Assembly: GCA_943912335.1 (NCBI GenBank)
Contig: CALTUD010000011.1
Span: 36,860 to 100,859 of the forward strand
Reading direction: 5' to 3'
Length of the DNA: 64,000 nt
Source: an uncultured Acetobacteraceae bacterium
GTDB lineage: Bacteria; Pseudomonadota; Alphaproteobacteria; Acetobacterales; Acetobacteraceae
The position numbers and the translations under genes were made by a program. The notes under the pieces are model-generated. The model worked only from the letters and a program-made list of their open reading frames with translations. It did no database searches and was not told the origin of the DNA. Each line of letters begins with the position of its first letter. The first letter of the stretch is position 1. Positions 25,974 through 34,700 of the stretch are shown piece by piece.

Positions 25974-26906
25974 GTGGGCAGCGCCGGTCCGGTGCGGGTT
26001 CTGGTCACGGGTCTGTCCGGGTTCGCCGGGGTGCATCTGCATCGCAGCATGGCGCGTCACTGTCCGGACGCGACGTTGTTTCCGCTCGAATGCGATCTGT
26101 GCGACGCGGGGGCGGTGGAGCGTCGCGTGCGCGCGCTGCGACCGGATGCGTGCCTGCACCTGGCGGCGATCTCCGCCATTCCCGTTGCCCGTGCCGAGCC
26201 GGAACGCGCCTGGGCCGTCAATCTGCACGGCACCCTGTCCCTGGCCCAGGCGATGCGGGCCCATGTGCCGGAAGCGCCGCTCCTGTTCACCTCGTCCGCC
26301 GATGCCTATGGCGCGTCGTTCCGGGCCGGGGTCGCGCTGGACGAGACGGCGCCGCTCGCGCCGATGAACCTCTACGGCGCCACCAAGGCGGCCGCCGATC
26401 TGGCGCTGGGTGCGATAGCGGCCGAAGGCGCGCGCGTGATCCGCTTGCGCCCGTTCAACCATGTCGGTCCCGGCCAGCAGACCGATTTCGTGATTCCCGC
26501 CTTCGCCCGGCAGCTGGCCTTGATCGCGGCGGGGCGCCAGGAGCCCCTGATCCGGACCGGCAATCTCGATGCCGAGCGCGATTTCCTGCATGTCGGCGAC
26601 GTGTGCGACGCCTATGCGCTCTGCCTGCGCCGGGCGCGCGATCTGGCGCCCGGCACCATCCTCAACATCGCCTCGGGCACGCCACGGCGGATCGGCGACG
26701 TTCTGGACGATCTGATCCGGCTGGCCGGGCTCGACGTGTCGCGGGCGTTCGATCCGGCCCGGATGCGTCCGGCCGACATTCCCCGCGCCCTGGGCAATGC
26801 CGGCCGTGCCCGCACGTTGCTGGGCTGGGAGCCGCGCATCGGCTGGGAGCAGACCTTGCGGGACGTGCTCGACGATTGGACGGCGCGGGTCGCGGCCGAG
26901 GCGTAG
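25974..26906 (+). CDS. rmd: GDP-4-dehydro-6-deoxy-D-mannose reductase
   Basis: A 310-residue extended short-chain dehydrogenase: VLVTGLSGFAGVHLHRSM (nucleotide binding), HLAAISAIPVARAEP, SSADAYG and NLYGATKAAADL (catalytic Tyr-x3-Lys), RPFNHVGPGQQTDFV. This HVGPGQ pattern is typical of Rmd, which reduces the Gmd product to GDP-D-rhamnose. GDP-talose or GDP-fucose-type alternatives are less likely, as fucose synthase (WcaG) has a different signature. Start is GTG 25974 (MGSAGPVRVLVTG), with no strong ribosome site. It is in an operon with gmd. D-rhamnose occurs in acetic acid bacterial polysaccharides, in line with the glycan genes elsewhere in the window. Confidence 0.88.
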   Translation: MGSAGPVRVLVTGLSGFAGVHLHRSMARHCPDATLFPLECDLCDAGAVERRVRALRPDACLHLAAISAIPVARAEPERAWAVNLHGTLSLAQAMRAHVPEAPLLFTSSADAYGASFRAGVALDETAPLAPMNLYGATKAAADLALGAIAAEGARVIRLRPFNHVGPGQQTDFVIPAFARQLALIAAGRQEPLIRTGNLDAERDFLHVGDVCDAYALCLRRARDLAPGTILNIASGTPRRIGDVLDDLIRLAGLDVSRAFDPARMRPADIPRALGNAGRARTLLGWEPRIGWEQTLRDVLDDWTARVAAEA

Positions 26907-27054
26907 CGCGCCGACCCGGTGCATCCAATTCGGTGATATTTCGTAACCGCGCCGGCGCGTGTGTGCGTCGGCCCTGGAACCAGGCGGATGTCGTATCGGA
27001 TTGCGGCCAGAGAGGGCCTGAATCCGCCATCTTTCTGCCCCCTCCGACGTTTCA

Positions 27055-27071
27055 TGGTTTGACATAAACCA
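27055..27071. promoter_or_regulatory. Palindrome ahead of the FecR-domain gene
   Basis: TGGTTT-gacat-AAACCA, a perfect 6-bp inverted repeat 13 bases before the ATG and just before the ribosome site GGGGGCGGA. It may be an operator or a small mRNA hairpin; a TTGACA string inside it is too close to the start codon to be a -35 box for this gene. Confidence 0.35.
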
Positions 27072-27084
27072 GGGGGCGGAAGCG

Positions 27085-29376
27085 ATGCGGTTGTCTTTGC
27101 GCGACACGAGATGGGGGCGTCTGCTGGCGGCGACGGCGCTGATCGCTCCATCCGTTCTGATGTCGCCTGTGCTGGTGATCCCGGCGCGGGCGCAGGTGCA
27201 GCCGCCGGTCCAGGGCGAGATCGCACCGTCCCGGGTCGGGCGTCTGGCCCGGATCGACGGTTCCGTTTCGGCGCACGGCGCTGGCGGCACGACCTGGACC
27301 GACGCCGTGATCAACACGCCGCTCACCAACGGCGACGCGATCTGGACCCAGCCGGGCGCGGATGCCTGGATCGACCTGTCCGGCGATACCATCGTCCTGT
27401 CGGAGCAAACCGAGCTCGATCTGGCGACGATCGCAGAGAACCAGTTCGCCGCGACGACGCCACAGGGCGAGGTGTTCCTGAATCTGCGCAACGCGCCCAG
27501 CAGCGACACCTACGCGATCACCACGCCGCGCGGCGTGGTCGATCTTCAGCCGGGCGGCGTCTACGACATCGTCGCCGGTACCAGCACGTCGCCGACCCTG
27601 GTGGCCGTGGTGGCCGGCTCGGCGCAGATCCAGAGCGGCTCCTTCTCGCTCGCGGTGTCCGCCGGACAGACCGCGACCGTGACCGGCAGCGACGCACTCC
27701 AGGGCAGTATCGGCCCGATGCTGCACGACGCCTTCCTGGATGCGCGTCTGGCGCGTCCGGCGCCTGTGCCGGCCGGTCCGCCGCAGATCCGCTACATGAC
27801 CGGCGCCAGCACGCTGGCCAGCTACGGCACCTGGCAGGCGCAGCCGCAATACGGCCAGGTCTGGTATCCGCAGGTTCCGGCGAACTGGGCGCCGTACCGG
27901 GAGGGGAGCTGGTCCTACGTGCAGCCCTGGGGTTGGACCTGGGTGGATGCGGAGCCCTGGGGGTTCGCGCCGTTCCATTACGGGCGCTGGTCGCAGTTCG
28001 ACGGGCGCTGGGGCTGGGTGCCGTGCGCGCCGGGGGCGCCGCCGATCAGCTACGAACAGCCGGCCTACGCGCCGGCGTTGGTGGATTTCGTCGCCGCCGG
28101 TGCGGTGGCGGGCGCTCTGGCCGGTGCCGCCGTCGCCGCGCTGGATCATGGCGGTCCCGGCGGCTTCGGTGGCGGCTATGGCGGCGGTTCGGTGGGCTGG
28201 ATTCCGCTGGGTCCGCAGGAAGCCTATCAGCCGCCGTTCCATGTCGGCCCGACCTACATGCAGCGTGTGAACTACGGCCGGATCGACAACATCCATATCA
28301 ACAAGACGGTCATCAACAATAACAATACGACCATCATCAACAACTACGTCAATCGCAATGCGCTGACGGTGGTGCCGGCCGCGGCGATGGCCAATTCGCG
28401 GCCTGTACGGGAGTTCGCGCGCACCGGTCCGGGCGCGTTCGGTCCGGCGGGCGCCGGCGGACGGGATCTGCATCTGGTGCAGACGGCGATGCCCGTGCGT
28501 CCCGTGGCCGATACCCGCGGCCTGACCCCGGTTGCCGCGCATACGCTGGGGCTCGGCCCGATCGCGCGTCCGGCGGCGCCCGGACCGCAGATCGATCCGG
28601 CCCTGTTCCATCCGCACGCCTTGCCGCAGAATCGGGCGCCGTTCCGCACCGACGTGGCGATGCAGCCGGGTGGTCGCCCCGAGATGCCCGGCATGGGCGC
28701 GCATCCGCAGCCGCCTGGAGCGGGCGCTCGTCCGGATGCGTTCGCGCCGGGTGCGCATCCGCCGGGTGTGCCGGGCGGCGATGCCCATGCCGGCCGGTCG
28801 GGCGAAGACATCCATCCGGGCGCTCCGGCGCCGGGTGCGCAGCCGGCGCGTCCTGGTCTGCCGGTTCTCCGCGCTCAGGGTGCCGAGCCGCCCGGGATGG
28901 CCGAACACGTGCGGGACGACTCGCATCGTCCCGGTGCCGACGCACCGCCTGCCGGTCCGCGTCACGGACCGGAACAGCATCCGGGTCCGAACGGTGCCTT
29001 GCCGCGCGAGGAGATGCGGGCCATGCCGCACTCGGACGCGCGTCCTGCGGCGCCCCACGAGGCGGTGCCGCATGCCGAAGGCCCACGCCCGCCCATGCAA
29101 CATCCGCCGATGCAGCACCCCGAGATGCAGCGCATGGAACAGCCGCGTCCGGAAGCGCCGCGCCCCGCCTTCCACCCGCCTGCCGCTCCGCAGCCACAGA
29201 TGCAGCGTCCGGAATTCCGGCCCGAGGCGCGTCCTGAGCCGCGACCGGAACAGCATGTCGAGCCGCGCCCCGAACCGCGTCCGCAGTTCCACCCGGAGGC
29301 CAGGCCCGCGCCGCGTCCCGAACCGCAGCGCGCGCCGCCGCCGCATGAGGGCCGCCCCGACGACCATCCGCACTGA
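27085..29376 (+). CDS. FecR/DUF6600-type exported protein with Pro-rich tail
   Basis: A 763-residue exported protein. Residues 1-36 are a signal peptide (LLAATALIAPSVLMSPVLV, cleavage near ARAQ). A FecR-like beta domain follows (RIDGSVSAHGAGG ... VFLNLRNAPSS ... YAITTPRGVVDLQPGGVYDI). Next is a Trp/Tyr-rich region (NWAPYREGSWSYVQPWGWTW, EPWGFAPFHYGRWSQFDGRW), the hallmark of DUF6600. An Asn-rich stretch (INNNNTTIINN) leads to about 300 residues rich in Pro, His, Arg and Glu with PRPEPRP-type repeats. The globular part is probably periplasmic and the tail may bind the wall or metals (many His). No sigma factor gene of the FecI type is adjacent, so regulation by FecR signalling is not implied. 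Confidence 0.85.
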   Translation: MRLSLRDTRWGRLLAATALIAPSVLMSPVLVIPARAQVQPPVQGEIAPSRVGRLARIDGSVSAHGAGGTTWTDAVINTPLTNGDAIWTQPGADAWIDLSGDTIVLSEQTELDLATIAENQFAATTPQGEVFLNLRNAPSSDTYAITTPRGVVDLQPGGVYDIVAGTSTSPTLVAVVAGSAQIQSGSFSLAVSAGQTATVTGSDALQGSIGPMLHDAFLDARLARPAPVPAGPPQIRYMTGASTLASYGTWQAQPQYGQVWYPQVPANWAPYREGSWSYVQPWGWTWVDAEPWGFAPFHYGRWSQFDGRWGWVPCAPGAPPISYEQPAYAPALVDFVAAGAVAGALAGAAVAALDHGGPGGFGGGYGGGSVGWIPLGPQEAYQPPFHVGPTYMQRVNYGRIDNIHINKTVINNNNTTIINNYVNRNALTVVPAAAMANSRPVREFARTGPGAFGPAGAGGRDLHLVQTAMPVRPVADTRGLTPVAAHTLGLGPIARPAAPGPQIDPALFHPHALPQNRAPFRTDVAMQPGGRPEMPGMGAHPQPPGAGARPDAFAPGAHPPGVPGGDAHAGRSGEDIHPGAPAPGAQPARPGLPVLRAQGAEPPGMAEHVRDDSHRPGADAPPAGPRHGPEQHPGPNGALPREEMRAMPHSDARPAAPHEAVPHAEGPRPPMQHPPMQHPEMQRMEQPRPEAPRPAFHPPAAPQPQMQRPEFRPEARPEPRPEQHVEPRPEPRPQFHPEARPAPRPEPQRAPPPHEGRPDDHPH

Positions 29377-29477
29377 CGGGTTTCCGCACCCGGCCGTCCT
29401 TCGGGGCAGCCGGGTCGCGTATTTCGGTGTTGCGGGCATGCTATGAGGACACGTTGCTGTGCGATCGGACCGTGCCC

Positions 29478-30719
29478 ATGCCTCATGCTTTTCCTGACCT
29501 GTCGGAACGACTGGTCGGACGGTTTTTCCGCTATCTGTCCATCACCACGCAGAGCGACGCGCGCGCCACGACGTTGCCCTCTACGCCGGGGCAGTGGGAT
29601 CTGGCGCGTTTGCTCCGGAACGAGCTGGATGCGCTCGGGCTCGCCGACATCCATCTCGACGAACACTGCGTGCTGACGGCGCGTCTGCCTGGCACGGTGG
29701 CGGATGCGCCCAGGATCGGGTTCTGCGCGCATCTGGATACGGTTGATGTGGGGCTGTCGCCGGATATACGGCCGCAGCGCATCCGGTTCGACGGAAGCGA
29801 TCTGGTTCTGTCGCCGGTCTGCACCATGCGCGTCGCCGAGCATCCCGAACTGATCCCTTATCGTGGTCAGGACTTGATCCTGTCCGACGGCACCAGCGTG
29901 CTGGGCGCGGACGACAAGGCGGCGATCACGGTGGTGATGGAGCTGCTGCAGACGCTGGTGCGCGACACGCCGGCGCATGGCGACGTGGTGGTGGCGTTCG
30001 TGCCGGACGAGGAGATCGGTCTGCGTGGCGCCAAGGCGATGGATCTGTCGCGGTTTCCGGTGGATTTCGCCTACACGATCGATTGCTGCGCGATCGGCGA
30101 GTTCGTGTGCGAGACCTTCAACGCCGCTCAGGCGACGATCCGCATCGAGGGCGTCACCGCCCATCCGATGTCGGCCAAGGGGGTGATGGTCAATCCGGTT
30201 CTGGTGGCGACGGACCTGATCGGCCGGCTCGATCCACAACAGACGCCGGAGCATACGGACGGGCGCGACGGCTACTGGTGGGTGAACGCCGTCGTGGCCG
30301 ATGCCGCCGAGGCGACGCTGACGGTGTCGATCCGCGATTTCGATGCGGACGGGTTCGCGCGGCGGAAGCGCGTGCTGGAAGAGGTTGTCGCGGCGGTCCA
30401 GCGGGATCATCCGCGTGCGGCCGTCTCGCTGCGGATCGCCGATATCTATGCCAACCCGGCCGGCGCCCTGGCAGAGGAGCCGCGCGCGGCGGCGTTGATG
30501 CGCGCGGCCTACGAGCGGGCCGGCGTGGCGCCGGAGGTGATCGCCATGCGGGGCGGCACCGACGGATCGGCGCTTTCCGCACGGGGCGTGCCGACGCCGA
30601 ACATGTTCACCGGCGCGCTCAATTTCCATTCGCCGTTCGAGTTCCTGCCGGTGCCGTCCTTCGTCGCGTCCTATCGCGTGGCGGAAGGGATCGTGTCTCT
30701 GGCGGCGTCCGGCCGGTAG
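29478..30719 (+). CDS. pepT: Peptidase T (tripeptide aminopeptidase)
   Basis: A 413-residue cytoplasmic M20 metallopeptidase that releases N-terminal residues from tripeptides. Zinc and catalytic residues are visible in order: FCAHLDTVD (His, catalytic Asp), LGADDKAAI (bridging Asp), VPDEEIGLRGAK (catalytic Glu and ligand Glu), TIDCCAIGEF and the final ligand His in TGALNFHSPFEF. The match to PepT rather than other M20 groups rests on SITTQSDA near the start and IGLRGAK. Start chosen at ATG 29478 (MPHAFPDL); an earlier in-frame start would add 17 unconserved residues. Its last 49 bases overlap tail-to-tail with the nuclease-like gene on the other strand. Confidence 0.94.
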   Translation: MPHAFPDLSERLVGRFFRYLSITTQSDARATTLPSTPGQWDLARLLRNELDALGLADIHLDEHCVLTARLPGTVADAPRIGFCAHLDTVDVGLSPDIRPQRIRFDGSDLVLSPVCTMRVAEHPELIPYRGQDLILSDGTSVLGADDKAAITVVMELLQTLVRDTPAHGDVVVAFVPDEEIGLRGAKAMDLSRFPVDFAYTIDCCAIGEFVCETFNAAQATIRIEGVTAHPMSAKGVMVNPVLVATDLIGRLDPQQTPEHTDGRDGYWWVNAVVADAAEATLTVSIRDFDADGFARRKRVLEEVVAAVQRDHPRAAVSLRIADIYANPAGALAEEPRAAALMRAAYERAGVAPEVIAMRGGTDGSALSARGVPTPNMFTGALNFHSPFEFLPVPSFVASYRVAEGIVSLAASGR

Positions 30720-31612
30720 TCGCGCAGCTCCTCGTGGTGGAGGAGCGCCACGCGGTTGGTGCGGGCCAGCGCCTGGGCCGCGGCGGTGAAGCGTGCGTTC
30801 GAGACGACGATCGCCGCCTGGGCGTTCTGGTGCGCACGCGCCGCCGCGACCTGCTGCACCGCATCGTTGCCGACCGCGCTGCGGTAGAGCTTGCATTGCA
30901 CGACGAGGCGGCAGCCGGCGCGTGACGCCAGGATATCGGCGCCCTGATCGCCGCTGGCCGGGGTAAGTTGCGTTTTCCAGCCCGCCTGTTCCAGCAGCCT
31001 TGCGCAGAAGCGTTCGTAATCCAGCGGGTGCATGCCAGGCTCGAACCCCGCGGGTCCGTTCCGGCCGCGCCAGGCGACGCGCTCGATGCGCCGCAAGGCG
31101 GATGGTTCGACGATCGGCCACCAGCGTTTCAGTCCGCGCCGGGCGAGAGCGGGGCGGAGGGTCGCATCGCAGAAACGGATCTTCTCCTTTTCCCAGCGCT
31201 CCCGGTTCTGTCTGGTCCCGCGTCGCTCCGTGCCCAGAACCTGTAGCCGCCTGATGCGAAGCGCTCGTCCCGCCCGGTCGATCTCGGTCTTCACCAAGGC
31301 CAAGGCCAGCCGGCGACGGCGTCGTCTGTGCCAACGGCGCAGAAACGGCGCCGAAGCGCTGCCCAGCAGCAAGGCCAGGGACGCGGGAAGCATCCAACCG
31401 AGATCTTCCGGATGCCGGAAGGCCGGGCGAGGCGTGGCGATCACGTGGGATGGCCGCGACGGAGAATGCGCCGACGGTTTGTGATGGGCGGCCAGCGACG
31501 TCCGGGGCGGCTGCGCGGCGGCGCCTGTTGGCGAGCCATTGACGAGAAGGACAAAGCCGAGGGCGGCCAGGAGAGTCTTCAAGCGGAATGTCGGCCCGGA
31601 CGGAGGGATCAA
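30671..31612 (-). CDS. Membrane-anchored Mrr-type restriction endonuclease-like protein
   Basis: A 313-residue protein. It has a hydrophobic N-terminal segment (LLAALGFVLLV), a Pro/His/Ser-rich loop, a second membrane helix (LGWMLPASLALLLG) followed by a strongly basic stretch (RRWHRRRRRR). By the positive-inside rule this places the rest in the cytoplasm. The C-terminal ~110 residues form a PD-(D/E)xK nuclease domain of the Mrr_cat / restriction endonuclease type: YERFCARLLEQAGW, then SGDQGADILASRAG and the catalytic QCK in LVVQCKLYRS. Similar small membrane-bound Mrr-like proteins are widespread and mostly uncharacterised; roles in DNA repair or defence are guesses. No methylase gene is nearby, so a classical restriction system is unlikely. 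Confidence 0.8.
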   Translation of the reverse strand: MIPPSGPTFRLKTLLAALGFVLLVNGSPTGAAAQPPRTSLAAHHKPSAHSPSRPSHVIATPRPAFRHPEDLGWMLPASLALLLGSASAPFLRRWHRRRRRRLALALVKTEIDRAGRALRIRRLQVLGTERRGTRQNRERWEKEKIRFCDATLRPALARRGLKRWWPIVEPSALRRIERVAWRGRNGPAGFEPGMHPLDYERFCARLLEQAGWKTQLTPASGDQGADILASRAGCRLVVQCKLYRSAVGNDAVQQVAAARAHQNAQAAIVVSNARFTAAAQALARTNRVALLHHEELRDYRPDAARDTIPSATR

Positions 31613-31659
31613 CCGCGTCGCGGCGGCCAGAGACTGTCCCTGAAGGGTCTTCGCACCGA

Positions 31660-31766
31660 GGTCAAATTTAATGTTGATTTAACGGAAATCGTTATAGACG
31701 TTTCGACCCAGAAAGTGTTTTGACGAATAGGCTAAGCGTTAAAAAGACGTAAAGAGGCTGTTAATC
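31660..31766 (+). promoter_or_regulatory. AT-rich leader of the giant gene
   Basis: About 107 bases much richer in A and T than the surroundings, containing TTGATT (31674), TTATAGA (31692) and TTGACG (31720), and ending in AAGAGG, 10 bases before ATG 31767. No pair of boxes has ideal spacing, so the promoter cannot be placed exactly. A promoter somewhere here is likely because the upstream gene points away. Confidence 0.45.
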
Positions 31767-34700
31767 ATGGCGTCTCCGAGCAAGACCTCCACCATCTTCG
31801 TCGGCAGCTCCTTCGGTCTGGACACGCTGTCGGCGAGTGCGATCGCGAACCCCCTGCTGGCCGATGGCGACGTCAGTTTCTACGGCCACATGAGTGGCGT
31901 CGTGCGGAGCTACATGGACGGCACCGAGCAGAAGGTGGTCTCGACCTGGGCAGGCACGGGGGCTGGCCTCACCGAGTTGAACGAGGACCCGATCAATGCG
32001 GTGATGCGCGTCAACATCGCCAATACGAGCGGCGCCGCCATTGTCATTCCGGTGGGAACGCTGGTGTCTTCGGCCAGCGGCATCCAGTACCAGATCGCCC
32101 TTCAACCGACCTTGGCGCAGTACTGGTCGCAGGGGTCCGGTGGCGCGGGGATTTTCACCATACCGGCCGGGCAGTCGATCAGCGTGCTGGCCCAGGCTCT
32201 GGCGGTCGGTACGTCCGGCAATCTGGCCGACAACCAGGTGACCCAGATCGGCATCAACGGCGCTTCGATCGTCGGCTCGTCGTTGGATACGGCGGTTCTG
32301 CAATGGTCGAGCGGCACCATCACGCTGCAGAACACCACTGCCAGCAGCACGATCCTTTATACGTCGATGACGGTGACGGGCAGCAACGGCAAGACGTACC
32401 AGATCGCCGTCGATCCGACCGTGAACGGTTTCGTTGCCACGGATGCGGATTCCAGCAGCGGCTATTATCGGCTGGCCGCCGGGGCCAGCATCACGGTGCC
32501 GATCGGCTCCGTATCGCCCAATACGGCGACGACGGCTGCCGGATACGTGCAGCAGGCGCTCGCGTCGAACGCGGCGGCGAACTCCATCACCGGCACGGGA
32601 ACTCTGCCGTCCGGCGTTTCCATCCTGTCGTCAAGCGCCCTGGTGACCGCCGGCCCGACCAGCCCGGCGAAGGCCGGGATCGAGTCCGCGCTCGGCAACA
32701 CCTCGTTTCTGACGGATGCCCAGTCGCCGGTCTTCACCACGCAGCAGGGCTACAACCCGACCGAAGCGAATGTGAACACCTACAACGAGACCATCTGGAG
32801 TGCGCAGGATCTCGCGACCTGGAAGGGGTTCGTCGATAACGCACGTGCCCAGGGTTATCTGAATCTCGCGCCGATGATGGCGGAGTACGAGGAGGGCGAT
32901 TTCGCCACGTCGGCCGCGACGGCCAATATCCGGGCGGCGGCGCTCTACAGCGGCGGCATCGCATTCGATCTGCCGCCCTGGTTCTTTCTGGCGCGGGATA
33001 CGGCGTTTCAGAAAAGCACGGAGGCGGAGATCAGATGGGCGACGGCCAACGGGCTGCGCTCGTCCATCACCTTGTCGCCGCAATTCGGCGACGATCCCAA
33101 CCTGCTGTCCGACACCAAGACGCTGGTATCGATGTTGCAGGCGGCGAATGCCATGCCGACGCAGATCGTGGTCAAGGATGGCGGGGCGACGGGAAACAGC
33201 GTCATCTATTCCAACAGCGATCCCAACGCGCTCAACAGTGTCGCCAATTGGCTGTCTTCCCTGACGCTGACGCCGTCCAATTCCGAAAGCGGACTGGAAG
33301 TCCGTGGGACCAGCGCCCGTCCGGACGATCTGATGACGGGCGTCGCCCCCAGCCTGTCCCTGATCGGCGGTGCGGCCCTGACGCCCTATGCGATCGCCCA
33401 GGTCTTCGCCGAAACGAAGACCACGACCGGAACCCTGACGGTGACGCTCAGCAGCGCGGCGCTGGGGCGGCTCGTCGCGGCGAGCGGTCTGGGCGGCGTG
33501 TCGCAGAACGGCACCGTGTTCACGGCGTCCGGCACGATGGCGCAACTCACGGCGGCCTTGCAGGCGATGTCGTTCGCCGCCGCCGCCGGCGTGGTCGGCA
33601 ACGGCGCCCTTACGGTCACTGTCACCGATGCCGCCGGCACCATCACGGGCCAGACCGCGATCGCGGTCGACAACCTGATCGCGCTGTCCGGCATGCCGTC
33701 GACGGCGACCGTATCCGGCACGGTTCTGGCCGAGCAGTCGTTGGTCGTGAACGCGGGAAATGCCGCGACGGTGCTCACCGCGACCGTGACCCTTTCCAGC
33801 CCGATGCTGGCATCGTTCTGGAACACCGGCAGCGGTGTCCTGTCCGATGACGGTTCGACGCTGACCCTGGTCGGCAATGCCGCCACGTTGCAAACGGCGC
33901 TCAGGCAGCTCGAAACGGTGATGCAGGTCGGTGCGGCCGGAACCCAGGTCGAGACCGTTTCGATCACCGACGGCACCCAGACCGTATCCGCCGTCACCAC
34001 GTTTTCCGTCACCGCCGCGACACAGCTGACGGCCGGGGGCGTTCCCAGCCTGATGCTGGCGGGGTCCATCGGCCAGACCTTGCCGTTCGGCAGTATTCTT
34101 GTCTCCAACACCGCCAATCCGAATGCGAGCCTGACGGCCACGGCGAGCCTGCCGCGCGGAGCGGCCAGACTGGTCGCCGGTGCCGGAGGCACCGTGTCGG
34201 CCGATGGGTCGACCTTTTCCGTGACCGGCAACGCGGCCCAGATCGAAGTCGCGTTGCGCGGATTGGGCGTGTCGGTGCCGGCTGGGACCGCGTCCGCTAC
34301 CGAAGCGCTGACCTTGTCGATTCCCGGAATCGGCACCCACGTGACGATGCTCCAGCTCGGCTCGACGTCGACGGTATTTGTTGGTGCACCGGATGGGACG
34401 ATGACTGGGTATTCGTCGTCGTCGGTATCGTCTCCGCTGGTATCGACGGGGTCGGTCGGGTTGGTGGACGACTACAACGGCATCGTTTCCACGGTCGTGG
34501 GTGGCGGGGGTGCTGCGCTCAAGAGTGCCTGGTCCGGGACGGCGCCGGGTGTGTTCACCTTCACGGGCACGTCCGCGGTGGCGCAGCAGACGATCACGGT
34601 GCGCAATGGCGGGTCGGGGGCGCTTTCGATCCCGGTGGGCACGCTGGCGTCCACGGCGACCGGCGTGCAGTTCCAGGTGGTGCAGAGCGGGCTGGGCAAC

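Noticed and set aside
27055..27071. TTGACA as a -35 promoter box for the FecR-domain gene
   Set aside because: It lies about 21 bases from the start codon, leaving no room for a -10 box and a leader.
30671..31612. A restriction-modification system
   Set aside because: No methyltransferase or specificity gene is adjacent, and the protein is membrane-anchored.
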